Below, piece after piece: positions 44,961 through 56,963 of a stretch of 64,000 bases of DNA. Location of the stretch: assembly GCA_030490835.1 (NCBI GenBank), contig CM059973.1:58718008-58782007 (forward strand), in the 5' to 3' direction. Each line of letters starts with the position of its first letter. Position 1 is the first letter of the stretch. The position numbers were made by a program, and so were the translations under genes. This DNA is from Annona cherimola. Lineage: Eukaryota; Streptophyta; Magnoliopsida; Magnoliales; Annonaceae. Below the pieces are notes generated by a model. It did not search any database, was not told where the DNA came from, and saw only the letters and a list, made by a program, of their open reading frames with translations.

Positions 44961-47900
44961 TACTTGGGTTTCTTAACCAATGTCGGAAAGTACAGTCTTT
45001 GGCGCACAATCGGCGAAGGAAGCTTTGCTAAGTTGAAGTTGGCATTGAACACCGAGACAGGACAATTTGTAGCCATAAAGATTATTGACAAACAGATGGT
45101 GATGAACAAAAAGCTCATGGATCAGGTCGCTCTCTTGCTCTTTTTTTTGTTTTGATTTCTAGAATTTGGGTATGTTTGTGTTTAATTAGACAGTTCCCTG
45201 AAGAATTGGGGCTTGGGTTTTAGGTGAAAAGAGAAATCAGCACAATGAAGCTTTTGCATCATCCGAGTATTGTCCGAATTTATGAGGTGCGGTGTCATTG
45301 TTTTACCCATTTAGGATCTGAAAGGGTGTTTGGGTCTTGTTTAATTGATCTTTTCTATTGATTTTTATGTGAAGGTGATTGCGACAAAGACAAAGATCTA
45401 TATTGTAATGGAATACGTCTCTGGTGGACAGCTCTCTGATAAGATGGTGAGTTCAATAGTCTACATAGGGCAAGAAATGATGAAGAACAGAGTTATCTGT
45501 TTTCCGCTGTGACATCTGCTTCCAATCGTTTGTCATGTTTCTTGCAGGCATACACCAAGAGATTGAGTGAAGATGAAGCAAGAAAATATTTCCAGCAGTT
45601 GATCGATGCTGTTGACTATTGCCATTGCCGAGGAGTCTATCACAGAGATCTAAAGGTAGGGACCCGTTTTTCCCTCAATGCTTGCAATCCCCCCACTGTG
45701 ATTAAATATTTCCCCACTGTGGGTCTTGTCTGCTTCTCAAAAACAGCTTGAGAATTTGCTCTTAGACTACAAAGGAAATTTGAAGGTTTCTGACTTCGGG
45801 CTTAGTGTCCTAAAGAAGGTGAGGTAGATCAGAAGTTTTTTAACTGTTCCAGTCAAATATGAATCTTTTTGCCATAAAGAAATGCTCATCAGTTTCTCAA
45901 TGTGCAGCAGCCTGGGGACTTGCTATCTACATCATGTGGATCTCCCAGTTATGTAGCTCCTGAGGTATCACATACTTTGTCCTTTGCATTCGATCTTCAA
46001 TTTTTTTTTAAATTGGATATTTGTATACAATGTGACATTTTGATGTTATGCTGAAAGTGCATTCACGCCCTCACACCGTGGAGAGAAAATTTTCTTTAAA
46101 CCTCCACCTTGGGAGGAAATTGTAAAACCCATATTTCAGGAGAACTATCATATAAAACTCCTCACCAAAGGAGGAGACTCGAACAGACAACTAAAAAGTG
46201 CCACCGATGTTACCACTACGCCTCAGGCATTGTGGCTTGATCTTCAATGTTTATATTTATATTTGATACATTGTGTTTTTTTAAATATTTGATCTCATGT
46301 AATTTTTATCTCAAGGATGAGATTGAATACCAATATGAAATATGAACACAAATACCAAAAGAGAATTGATTGAATCGTCATAACAAATAAAATCCTTAAA
46401 AATGATGAGTATATGAAGAAGGAATGAGGTAAACATTGAATAATTACTCAATTCAATGCTTCCGTGACCCATGGGCGGATGACCCTACCTATGGACAATA
46501 AAAATGGAACCTGCCCAACCCCAATGGTTAGGAAATGTGAGACCCATGCTACCCAAAAGCAGGTTCGCAAGTACCCAAGTTCCTAGCTAGTCATCATTAA
46601 GTTGATCACATTTAGTTGGGACTTGGGAATTGGATTAAGGTTGATGATGATGATAATGGTTGCATATATTTTTTTGTATTATGCTATCAATATATTAGGC
46701 ATGCCTGAGCACATTTTCGGTGAGAATATAATTTCAACTGTTTGTTTATACTAGCACTAGCTTTTAAATCGTTTTCAGTATACATGAGAGGTTGCATTAT
46801 CCGTTTGACAGGTAATCACCGATAAGAGATACGAAGGATCAGCAGCAGATATTTGGTCTTGCGGAGTTATTCTCTTTGAATTACTCTCAGGTTTTTTGCC
46901 ATTCGATGATTGAAATCTGACAAGCCTATATAGAAAGGTAAGACGTCTGACAAACATGCATGTCCAACTTCTCAAGTCGAGGATTCTCATTGCCACTCTT
47001 TCTGTTTTACTAATATTTTTCCCCTTCTTTTTTCCTTTTGTTTAAGATATCAATAGCCGAATATACATGTCCTGAATGGTTTACAAGCAAACAGAGAAAA
47101 CTGCTACGCAAAATACTCAATCCCTCTCCAAGATGGGTACTCCCTTTATCTCCTGAAACCACATGCTTTGACTGCACATGCTTGCAAGATATGGTGCTAC
47201 ATGTGGCTATACGGTAAATACACTAGCTAATCACCCGGCACAAATTCACTTGATGACTTGCCTCAATATCGAAGATGCCTGCCAATTTCGTGTGTGAATT
47301 GGCCCATCTCAAGCACCATTATTCTTCCAAGAATCAAAATTTCTTTCACAGATAAATTAGAAATGGAATTTCTCAAGCAATCAAGCTTGGCCCTTTGAAT
47401 ACAGAGAATAACAATAGCAGGGATTCTAGAAGATGAATGGTTTAAAATTGACTACAAGCCTTCGATTGGAATTGATCATGAAGAAAGCATAATTTTGGCC
47501 GACTTCAACATGGCATCTGTGGGAGTAAGGATTCTAATCCCTGCAAGTTCAAATTCTGTCGATGTCAATTTTATGAGATCTGTAGTTTTGAAGATTTCTT
47601 CTAAATTGAATACAGGAGAGCATCACCGAGACACATAAAGTCAAGTCACCAGGTTTCATCCATGCTTTCCAACTGATAGCAATGTCAAATGACCTCAATT
47701 TGTCAGGCCTGTTTGAAGAAGAGGTAACCTTTGAACATTTTGAAGCTTGCATTTGGATTCAATTGGTCAATTAAGCTCGAGCAAAATATGGTTTTATGTA
47801 TCTCACAGTAATAGTAAGGAGAAAGCTATTCCTTAAATTGCATTAGAAATCTAAATTTCTATTTAATATTATGGCTGCTGGAATTTGGAGAATAGATAAT

Positions 47901-48511
47901 AAATCCTACAGAGGAAAAAAAATATTACATCATTTTAATTGGGTGAGTTTGATAGGACCTGATAGCATGAAGTATCATAACTGAACAGCTTTACTTGGAA
48001 CTGGAAAATATATTTTTCTTTACTTTTCTTCTGTTCTGAAGGATAATGAAAAATTAAAAATAAGGCTTGGCTCAGGACACCCCATCCATGAGACCATTGA
48101 AAAGATCAAAGTTGCAGCAAAGGATACACTACTATCTGTTGCAAAATTGAACAGTTGTAAGGTAATGGTTGCTAGTTTTTCTTAGAACTGAATGCGGGAA
48201 AGCAAAATCCTCATTATGGTTGGATGGTCTATTATTGTTGCAGGTTAAACTCCATAACACAAAAACCTTGCTAAGATGTAGATCAAATTGCACCTTATCG
48301 GCAGAGGTAACAGAATAATAGCACCAACCTGGAAATCCAATTGATCATCACATGGCAAAAATTTCTATGTTGCATTTACAAAATCATCCTCACTTTCTTC
48401 TCTGCAAGCCTGACTGTCCTTTGTATTCAGATAATAGAGGTTACACCTACGAACTGTGTGGTTGAAATAGCTCAGTCTTCAGCGGAATTGACGGTGTACA
48501 AAGAGTTATAA
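44943..48511 (+). pseudogene. CIPK21: CBL-interacting protein kinase, CIPK21-type, 13 exons, disrupted
   Basis: Exons: 44943-45125, 45224-45286, 45375-45446, 45548-45655, 45747-45818, 45908-45964, 46812-46937, 47047-47136, 47405-47524, 47616-47723, 48042-48161, 48244-48306, 48431-48511, all with GT-AG borders. Kinase motifs: glycine loop [29 protein letters not shown], activation loop with CGSPSYVAPE. The SnRK3 regulatory part has FIHAFQLIAMS, a NAF motif with Asn changed to His, and a PPI-like end (IEVTPTNCVVEIAQSSAEL). VMEYVSGGQLSD and EVTPTNC point to the CIPK21 clade, Ca2+/CBL-regulated Ser/Thr kinases of stress signalling. Defects: no in-frame ATG in exon 1 (TAG at 44940), and TGA at 46911 where CGA is expected (FDD-stop-NL). 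The protein ends early compared with Arabidopsis CIPK21. Confidence 0.85.
46055..46235 (-). mobile_element. tRNA-derived SINE in CIPK21 intron 6
   Basis: On the - strand the sequence starts near GCCTGAGGCGTAGTGGTAAC, which fits a Pol III A box (GGCGTAGTGGT). About 35 bp later comes the B box GTTCGAGTC, followed by a tRNA-unrelated body. It lies in an 847-bp intron that is otherwise long for this gene. Neither end has a clear A-run, so edges are approximate. Confidence 0.65.
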
Positions 48512-49764
48512 ATAATTATCTTCTCTTTGGAAGCATATCGTCGTTACAAACAACTGATGAGATGTTGGTTTCACTGAGCATTGATCTGATCACCAGTTCT
48601 GCAGAAGCTTATCGAGCATTCTTGGAGAAAAATCTGGCACTTCGTCTGAATTTCAAAGGTCTGCTCCAGCAATCAATATTGGTGAAAAGGATAACCAAAC
48701 AAAAGAATGGTAGTGACAGGTTCACGTTGCAATAAAGTTGATACAAAGATTATCACGGTCTGCTCAAGTTCATCAAAATTTATGCAGCTCAGAATCAGAA
48801 CATATAAGTGGAGGATGTAAAGATCTCAAACGAAGCTATTCATCACCTTGACATCTCTCTTTCCATGTTATCTGCCAAGGATGCTCTCTTTCCATTGAAG
48901 ATCGGGAGGTGGTTAAGCTCTGTCTTTGATGGTCGATGGTTCTCCTATTTTCTTACAAGCGTAGATCTTTTTATTTCTTTTGGCTAGCTTTCATTTATTA
49001 ATGTTCCAATAACATTTCTTCTTTCTTGTCCCTAATAATATTTTGTGTGAAAATTAGTGCACAATTTGTTGTTGAATTCCTCTCTTTTATTCTCTCTTTT
49101 TCATAAAATTTTACACTCACGGGATGTTTTCTTCACGTTCTATGTACAACTTATTTATAATTCTATGTAATACTTGTAGATTTTCGACAGATTACACGTA
49201 TAGTGCATGCTTAGTATGTTCATGTTCACCTTGTCAAATTCAGCATGACAATTTCAATGCATGTACCACCAGATTTCTGGCAATTCACGAACAAAGGCAG
49301 AAAATCAGTGAAAGAATCTGTTTTCGGCAAAGCCAGAGGCAAAAAATCAATTGAAATGCAACATTTGTAAGAATTAATTGACATTAAATGTTGAATTCAT
49401 TTCCGTGATTGAAGGCAGAGAATCAACTATAAGAAACTATTTTTGTTATAAAATCCAAGGCAAAGAATCAGGTAAAATGTAACAATTTATTTTCAGTCGT
49501 TAACGGTAAAATTCACGAATTTTGTGTTGTATGGTGGGTTATAAACTTGTATTATTTTCAAATTAATTTCAAAAAAATTCTAATTTCAAATTAATACTTA
49601 TTATAATAATTGAAGAAACATCCAAGAATTTTGTTACAAACTTTCTATTTAACAAAATGTTTGTTAAATTCATAATTTTATATTCACATAAATTAATTTA
49701 AATTAATCTTTGTTTTATTTAAATTTAGGAGTTGATATTTATAAAATTTTTATATAAACTATAA
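48512..49764. other. 3' flank of CIPK21; no gene called
   Basis: Likely 3' UTR, then unassigned DNA. A frame near 48550-48735 is open (it includes TSSAEAYRAFLEKNLALRLNF), but I do not recognise it. At 49290-49480 a degenerate motif AGGCA(A/G)A(A/G)AATCA recurs four times. From 49500 the sequence is AT-rich and leads into the satellite. Confidence 0.35.
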
Positions 49765-51085
49765 GAATATATGTCCCGCGGGTATGTCCTGCGGGCCTCC
49801 AAAAATGAATGTTTTGTTTTTCTAAAATATATACATGTCCCGCGGGCGTCCAAAAATGAATATTCTATTTTCTAAAATATATATGTGTGTCACGCGGGTT
49901 TCCAAAAATAAATATTTTGTTTTCTAAAATATATATATGTGTCCCGCGGGCCTCCAAAAATGAATATTTATTTTTCTAAAATATATACATGTCCCGCGGG
50001 CGTCCAAAAATGAATATTTTATTTTTAAAAATATATATGTGTCACGTGGGCCTCCAAAAATGAATATTTTATTTTCTAAAATATATGTGTCCCGCGGGCC
50101 TCCAAAAATGAATATTTTATTTTCTAAAAATATATATGTGTCTCGCGGGCCTCTAAAAATGAATGTTTTATTTTTCTAAAATATATACATGTCCCGTGGG
50201 CGTCCAAAAATGAATATTTTATTTTCTAAAATATATATATGTGTCACGCGGGCCTCCAAAAATGAACATTTTATTTTCTAAAAATATATGTGTCCCGCGT
50301 GCCTCCAAAAATGAATATTTTATTTTTCTAAAATATATACATGTCCCGCGGGTGTCTAAAAATGAATATTTTATTTTCTAAAAATATATGTCTGTCCCGC
50401 GGGCCTCCAAAAATGAATATTTTATTTTTTAGAAATAAATATGTGTCCCGTGGGCCTCCAAAAATAAATATTTTATTTTTTAAAATAAATATTTTATTTT
50501 TTAAAAATAAATATGTGTCCCATGGGCCTCCAAAAATAAATATTTTATTTTCTAAAATATATATGTCCCGCAGGCGTTCAAAAATGAATATTTTATTTTC
50601 TAAAAATATATATGTGTCCCACGGGCCTCAAAAAATGAATATTTTGCTTTTATAAAAATATATACGTGTCCCGTGGGCGTCCAAAAATAAATATAATATT
50701 TTATAAAAATATATACGTATCCCGCGGGCGTCCAAAAATGAATATATTATTTTTTTAAAATATATAAATGTCCCACGGGCCTAAAAAAATGAATATTTTG
50801 TTTTTATAAAAAAATATACGTGTCCCGCAGGCGTCCAAAAATGAATATATTGTTTTTTAAAAATATATAAATGTCCCACGGGCATCAAAAAATGAGTATT
50901 TTTTTTTTATAAAAATATATACGTGTCCCGTGGGCGTCGAAAAATGAATATATTGTTTTTATAAAATATATAAATGTCCCACGGGTCTCAAAAAATGAAT
51001 ATTTTGTTTTTATAAAAAAACATACGTGTCCCGCAGGTGTCCAAAAATGAATATATTGTTTTTTAAAAATATATAAATGTCAATC
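49765..51085. repeat. ~51-bp satellite centred on CCCGCGGG, array 1 (about 25 units)
   Basis: Unit of 50-52 bp: GTCCCGCGGGC(G/C)TCC, AAAAATGAATATT, then a TTTTATTTTCTAAAA stretch and TATATATGT. Measured spacings of the AAAAATGAA core at the start are 51, 52, 52 and 50. The 8-bp palindrome CCCGCGGG contains the only CpGs and is the most variable site (CCCACGGG, CCCGTGGG, CCCGCAGG). The rest is highly AT-rich. There is no coding capacity; the open frames seen across it are periodicity artefacts. Confidence 0.95.
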
Positions 51086-51334
51086 GAAAATTTATGTTGA
51101 GGTATAACACAAGGGTACATTTTTAGAGGTGTTATATAACATAAAATTTTGTATCAATTTTATATTCAACGAAAATTTTAATTAGATTATTTGTTCACAT
51201 TGAGTTCATTTGGAGTAAATAAATTTGTATTACTAGTTTAATTTAATAGATAATGGTAACCGAAAATTACAATTATTATATTCTTTGTAATATAAACTGT
51301 AATAACATTATTATATAATTTGGACAAATTTTAT
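51086..51334. other. Non-repeat AT-rich island between satellite arrays
   Basis: About 250 bp that interrupts the satellite. It includes AGAGGTGTTATATAACA, similar to the AGAGGTGTTAAATTACA at 53670-53690 in the leader of the decamer array, so the two arrays may share a flanking sequence. There is no gene. Confidence 0.5.
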
Positions 51335-53520
51335 TATTATATGTGTCCCGCGGGCCATAAAAAATCTCATATTTTATTTTCTAAAATATGTATATGCCTC
51401 CCACGGGCATTAAAAAATGACAATTTTAATTTCTATATGTGCCCGCGGGGTCCAAACAATCAATATTTTGTTTTTCTGAAATATATATGCCCCACGGGCC
51501 TTAAAAAATGAATGTTTTGCTTTATAAAAATATATATGTGTGTCCCGCGAGCCTCAAAAAATGAATATTATATTTTTATAAAAATATATGTGTCCGGCGG
51601 GCTTCCAAAAAAGAACGTTTTGTTTTTTTAGAATATATAAATGTTCCACGCACCTAAAAAAATTAATGTTTTATTTTATAAAAATATTTATGTGTCCCGC
51701 AGGCCTCAAAAAAAAATATTTGATTTTTAAAAAAAGATATATGTGTCCCACAGGCCTCAAAAAATATATATTTTTTTATAAAAATATATATGTGTCCCCT
51801 GGGCTTCTAAAAATGAATATTTTATTTTCTTAAAATATATATGTATCCCACGGGCCACCAAAAATGAATGTTTTATTTTTTTAGAATATATAAATGTTCC
51901 ACAGGCCTAAAAAAATGAATGTTTTATTTTTAAAAAATATATATGTGTCCCGCAGGTCTCAAAAAATAAATATTTTTTTATAAAAATATATATGTGTCCC
52001 GCGGGCTTCCAAAAATGAATATTTTGTTTTCTTAAAATATATATGTATCCCACGGGCTACCCGAAAATAACTGTTTTATATTTTTATAAATGAATATTTT
52101 ATTTTTATAAAAATATATACGTGTCATGTGGGCGTCCAAAAATGAATATAATATTTTATAAAAATTTCAATGTGTCCCACGGGCCTCAAAAAATGAATAT
52201 TTTATTTTTATAAAAATATATATATGTCCGCGGGCATCCAAAAATGAATATAATGTTTTATAAAAATATCTACGTGTCCCGCGAGCGTCCAAAAATGAAT
52301 ATATTATTTTTTTAAAATGTATAAATGTCCCACGGGCCTCAAAAAATGAGTATTTTGTTATATACGTGTCCCGTGGGCGTCCAAAAATGAATATAATGTT
52401 TTATAAAAAATGAATGTATTGTTTTTATAAAATTTATAAATGTCCCACGGGTCTAAAAAAATGAATATTTTATTTTTATTAAAATGTATACGTGTCCCGT
52501 CGGCGTCCAAAAATGAATATAATGCTTTATAAAAATATCTACGTGTCCCGCGGGCGTCCAAAAATGAATATATTATTTTTTTAAAATGTATAAATGTCCC
52601 ACGGGTCTCAAAAAATGAGTATTTTATTTTTATAAAAATATATACGTGTCCCGTGGGCGTCCAAAAATGAGTATAATGTTTTATAAAAATATCTACGTGT
52701 CTCGCGGGCGTCCAAAAATGAATATATTATTTTTTTAAAATGTATAAATGTCCCACGGGCCTCAAAAAATGAGTATTTTATTTTTATAAAAATATATACG
52801 TGTCCCGTGGGCGTCCAAAAATGAATATAATGTTTTATAAAAAATGAATGTTTTGTTTTTATAAAATTTATAAATGTCCCACGGGTCTAAAAAAATGAAT
52901 ATTTTATTTTTATTAAAATGTATACGTGTCCCGTGGGCGTCCAAAAATGAATATAATGTTTTATAAAAATATCTACGTGTCCCGCGGGCGTCCAAAAATG
53001 AATATATTATTTTTTTAAAATGTATAAATGTCCCACGGGCCTCAAAAAATGAGTATTTTGTTTTTATAAAAATATATACGTGTCGCGTGGGGTCCAAAAA
53101 TGAATATAATGTTTTATAAAAATATCTACGTGTCCCGCGGGCGTCCAAAAATGAATATATTATTTTTTTAAAATGTATAAATGTCCCACGGGCCTCAAAA
53201 AATGAGTATTTTGTTTTTATAAAAATATATACGTGTACCGCGGGCCTCCAAAAATGAATGTAATGTTTTTATAAAATATATAAATGTCCCACGGCCCTCC
53301 AAAAATAAATATTTTATTTTTATAAAAATATATACGTGTCCCGCGGGCGTCCAAAATTCAATATAATATTTTATAAAAATATAAATGTGTCCCACGGGCC
53401 TCCAAAAATAAATGTATTATTTTTTTAAAATATATAAATGTCCTACGGGCCTTGACAAATGAATATTTTTTTTTACAAAAATAATCATGTGTCCTGCGGG
53501 CATCCAAAATATATATAATA
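51335..53520. repeat. ~51-bp satellite, array 2 (about 43 units) with higher-order structure
   Basis: Same unit as array 1 but more diverged in its left half and more regular from 52100. Marker ATCTACGTGTC occurs at 52271, 52540, 52694, 52974 and 53127, giving spacings of 269, 154, 280 and 153 bp: three monomers (about 154 bp) alternating with about five, and a combined period near 430 bp. Long frames on the - strand within this part arise because the units run in step, and they are not genes. Confidence 0.95.
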
Positions 53521-53599
53521 TTTATTACTATTTTATTTCTTTATATAAATTTTTATTTCATTAAATCAAGTGGAGTTAATATTTTTAATTATAATTTAA

Positions 53600-55080
53600 T
53601 ATATTTATTTGGGTTCCAAATTTGGTTTTGAAGACATATATGATCTTGTAAGGGCCTTAAGATTATATTAGAGGTGTTAAATTACAATTAACTTATTAAT
53701 TTCAAAAATTAGATGATGTTAGATGCTGTTAGATGATGTTAGATGCGGTTAGATGCTGTTAGATGCCGTTAGATGCTGTTAGATGCGGTTAGATGCTGTT
53801 AGATGCGGTTAGATGCTGTTAGATTTCGTTAGATGCTGTTAGATGCTGTTAGATGCCGTTAGATGCCGTTAGACGCTGTTAGATTAAGTTGGATTTCTTT
53901 AAATCATATTAACTGGGTTTCAAATTCAGAAATTAAGGTCTAAATGACTTTATAAGGGGCCTACGATCATATTACAGGTGTTAAATTAGGATTAACTTAT
54001 TAATTTCAAAAATTAGATGCTGTTAGATGCTGTTAGATGTCGTTAGATGCTGTTAGATGCTGTTAGATGTCATTAGATGCTGTTAGATGCTGTTAGATGC
54101 CATTAGACGCTGTTAGATTAAGTTGGATTTCTTTAAATCATATTATATGGGTTTAAAATTCCGTAATTAAGGTCTAAATGACCTTATAAGGGGCCTAGAA
54201 TCATATTACAGGTGTTAAATTAGGATTAACTTATTAATTTCAAAAATTAGATGCTGTTAGATGCTGTTAGATGTCGTTAGATGCTGTTAGATGCTGTTAG
54301 ATGTCATTAGATGCTGTTAGATGCTGTTAGATGCCATTAGACGCTGTTAGATTAAGTTGGATTTCTTTAAATCATATTATATGGGTTTAAAATTCCGTAA
54401 TTAAGGTCTAAATGACCTTATAAGGGACCTAGAATCATATTACAGGTGTTAAATTAGGATTAACTTATTAATTTCAAAAATTAGATGCTGTTAGATGCGG
54501 TTAGATGCTGTTAGATTCCGTTAGATGCTGTTAGATGCTGTTAGATGCGTTAGATGCTGTTAGATTCCGTTAGATTCTGTTAGATGCCGTTAGATGCCGT
54601 TAGACGCTGTTAGATTAAGTTGGATTTCTTTAAATCATATTAACTGGGTTTCAAATTCAGAAATTAAGGTCTAAATGACCTTATAAGGGGCCTAGGATCA
54701 TATTACAGGTGTTAAATTATGATTAACTTATTAATTTCAAAAATTAGATGCTGTTAGATGCTGTTAGATGCTGTTAGACGCTGTTAGATGCTGTTAGACG
54801 CTGTTAGACGCTGTTAGATGCTGTTAGACACTGTTAGACGCTGTTAGATTATGATGATTTTATTAAATCATATAATATGAGTTTCAAATTCTGAATTTAT
54901 GGTCTAAATGACATTATAAGGGACCTAGGATTATATTACAGGTGTTAAATTAGGATTAACTTATTAATTTTAAAAATTAGATGCTGTTAGATGCTGTTAG
55001 ATGCTGTTAGATGCTATTAGATGCTGTTAGATGCTGTTAGATGCCGTTAGATGCTGTTAGATGCCGTTAGATCCGATTTT
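53600..55080. repeat. (TTAGATGCTG)n decamer blocks in a 232-264-bp higher-order repeat
   Basis: Six blocks of a 10-bp repeat (consensus TTAGATGCTG, variants with GCCG, GCGG, GACG) lie at about 53711-53880, 54013-54112, 54247-54346, 54480-54610, 54745-54844 and 54976-55070. Between blocks is a conserved spacer of about 130 bp containing GATTAAGTTGGATTTCTTTAA, GGTCTAAATGAC and TACAGGTGTTAAATTAGGA. Spacer starts at 53881, 54113, 54347, 54611 and 54845 give periods of 232, 234, 264 and 234 bp. There are no transcripts or frames to support. Confidence 0.95.
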
Positions 55081-56563
55081 ATTCAGAAAATAATAAAATA
55101 TTAATAAATTTTCAAAAATTCGAGAAAAATAAAAGAACTTGTTATTTTTGAGAGTACCATGATTACATTAACTTTAAATAATATGAAATAACTTCTAATA
55201 AAATTTATATTTTCTAACTTTACTAATTATAATGAAATCTTTTTAAAAAATAATTTTTTGTACAAAAATTTTTTTAGAAATTTTCAAATGATGAGAAATT
55301 ATGTCCACATACATTTTAATATTTCATCTAGCAAATGAATGGAATAGATTGAGATTTTGTATATATATAATACAAATTTTATCAAAAAATCAAACATACT
55401 CACGTTTTTAAGTTATTATACTCTCGCTGTAAAATTACCAAAATGCCCAGCTTCCTTTTTTTTACCCAAGGGAAGTGCTTCCTATGGGTTGGGACTCAGA
55501 TTAAAATAGTCTTGGATCTCCTTGAACCCTTGAGGAGGGGACTATTTGTCCAGATTGGTTCACAGTAGGTGGATCAATTTTTAGTATAGGAAATTGTCTA
55601 CCTTCTGTTATGCTTACAAAAAATTACGACACATAGACAAGGAATTCATTGACTCCGACCAATAAGTTTTTGAGAGAAAAGAGGTAAACATGTCATATGG
55701 GTGCCACTTTGAGTAGGTTTCAAGCTGGCTAGTTTGAAAGAGGAGAGAAACAAGGAGATCCTGAGAATATATATGAAAAGGCATAGGAGACAATTGGGTA
55801 AAAAAGAGATCAAAATATGGAGCCAAAAGACAGGTAAAGCCACGAAGCCATTTGCTCATACCTGAGGGCCTTAGTGGATAAGATTAGAATATTAGCTGCT
55901 AATTTTGTTAGTTGTTTTTTTCCATATTAATGAAAACCAAAAATAATGCAACGCACAACTTAGTTGAATTTGCATTGATGGTAAATTTTCCTAAATGCTC
56001 CCGGTGGGGATCTCCACCTCCCTTTATTACTAACTCCCTCTATAGAGATGCTACTCATATCAATAAAGCCCCCAATGGCTTCCTCTCACCACACCCCTCA
56101 TTTAATGTAGTAGGAGATTGGGACTGAGGGGTATCTATGAGGCCCTTTTCCCTTTTTAAAAAGTTAAGGCAATTAATTGATTTTCTTAAACATACTTTAT
56201 TTTTATGAAATTCTTATATCCATAGTAAATTTCTCATTATTCTTATTTTCTGTTGGATCAATATTAATCCAAAGTGTAACTTAATTACTTATGGGTGGGA
56301 TGAAGTAAGAATTTTAGAAATAACATTACCATTGAATATCTACATCTAAAATTAGTCAATATATCTATAAAATCATTCTAATAAGATTCTTAAGTGATTT
56401 GTACTTGCCAAAAAATTGTATAATTATTTGTAAATTAAGAGAAAATACTTATATTCATTCACAAACATATTAGATTTTAAATAATTATTTATAAAATTAT
56501 TTATATAATATAAGCAATGTTTGAGATGGTTTTGATGTCGAATATATATATCTGTTTTATTGA
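55081..56563. other. Intergenic; no gene recognised
   Basis: AT-rich flank of the satellite to about 55440, then a mixed stretch. 55465-55495 is an inverted near-copy of 43860-43890. 55614-55860 has an open frame on the - strand but no recognisable protein. 55985-56130 is a small GC-richer patch (GATCTCCACCTCC) of unknown origin. Confidence 0.3.
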
Positions 56564-56574
56564 GATTTATACAT

Positions 56575-56765
56575 CATGACAATTGGTATTACAACAAGGC
56601 ACATTCAAAACCCTCGGACCATTGGGAGAATTTTTTATAAACATCCACATTGTGAGAAATCTGTAAAATACCCTCATATCGAGAGGCATTGCAAATTTAA
56701 CCCATGCAGCCGGCAAGACTCGAACTCTGCTAGGTGGAATATCTTTGAAACTACTATGTAAAATA
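56575..56765 (-). mobile_element. Possible tRNA-derived SINE
   Basis: On the - strand a B-box-like GAGTTCGAGTCTTG (56708-56721 region) follows an A-box-like TAGTAGTTTCAAAG (56743-56756) at roughly tRNA spacing, and a body of about 140 bp follows. The match to an A box is weak. It shares the CAGAGTTCGAGTC style with the SINE in CIPK21 intron 6, but the bodies differ. Confidence 0.4.
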
Positions 56766-56963
56766 AATAATTTTGTTAAGTTAATTTCAGACATTTTCTA
56801 TACGGAATTTAGATGAAAATTATTCTGTAAATTAAATAACAAGAATCTAGCTTTAGCGCACACGGATGCATAACTTGTTTTTTGAAAAAAAAATGGAATC
56901 TACATGTGGGCCTAAGCGTGAAGTTTCCATATATATAAATTTTACATTTTTTGAATTGCTACA

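Noticed and set aside
46911..46913. Selenocysteine or programmed readthrough at the kinase TGA
   Set aside because: Land plants lack selenoprotein synthesis, and no readthrough context is evident. A CGA-to-TGA change or a sequencing error is simpler.
52358..53395. Long open frames on the - strand across the 51-bp satellite (repeating DARGTR and YFYK-type peptides)
   Set aside because: They follow the satellite period exactly and result from in-step repetition of an AT-rich unit without stops. No start context, domain or codon bias supports a protein.
53700..55070. A CRISPR-like array, because of short repeats at regular spacing
   Set aside because: The decamers are contiguous with no unique spacers, the larger unit has a conserved and not a unique spacer, and the DNA is plant nuclear.
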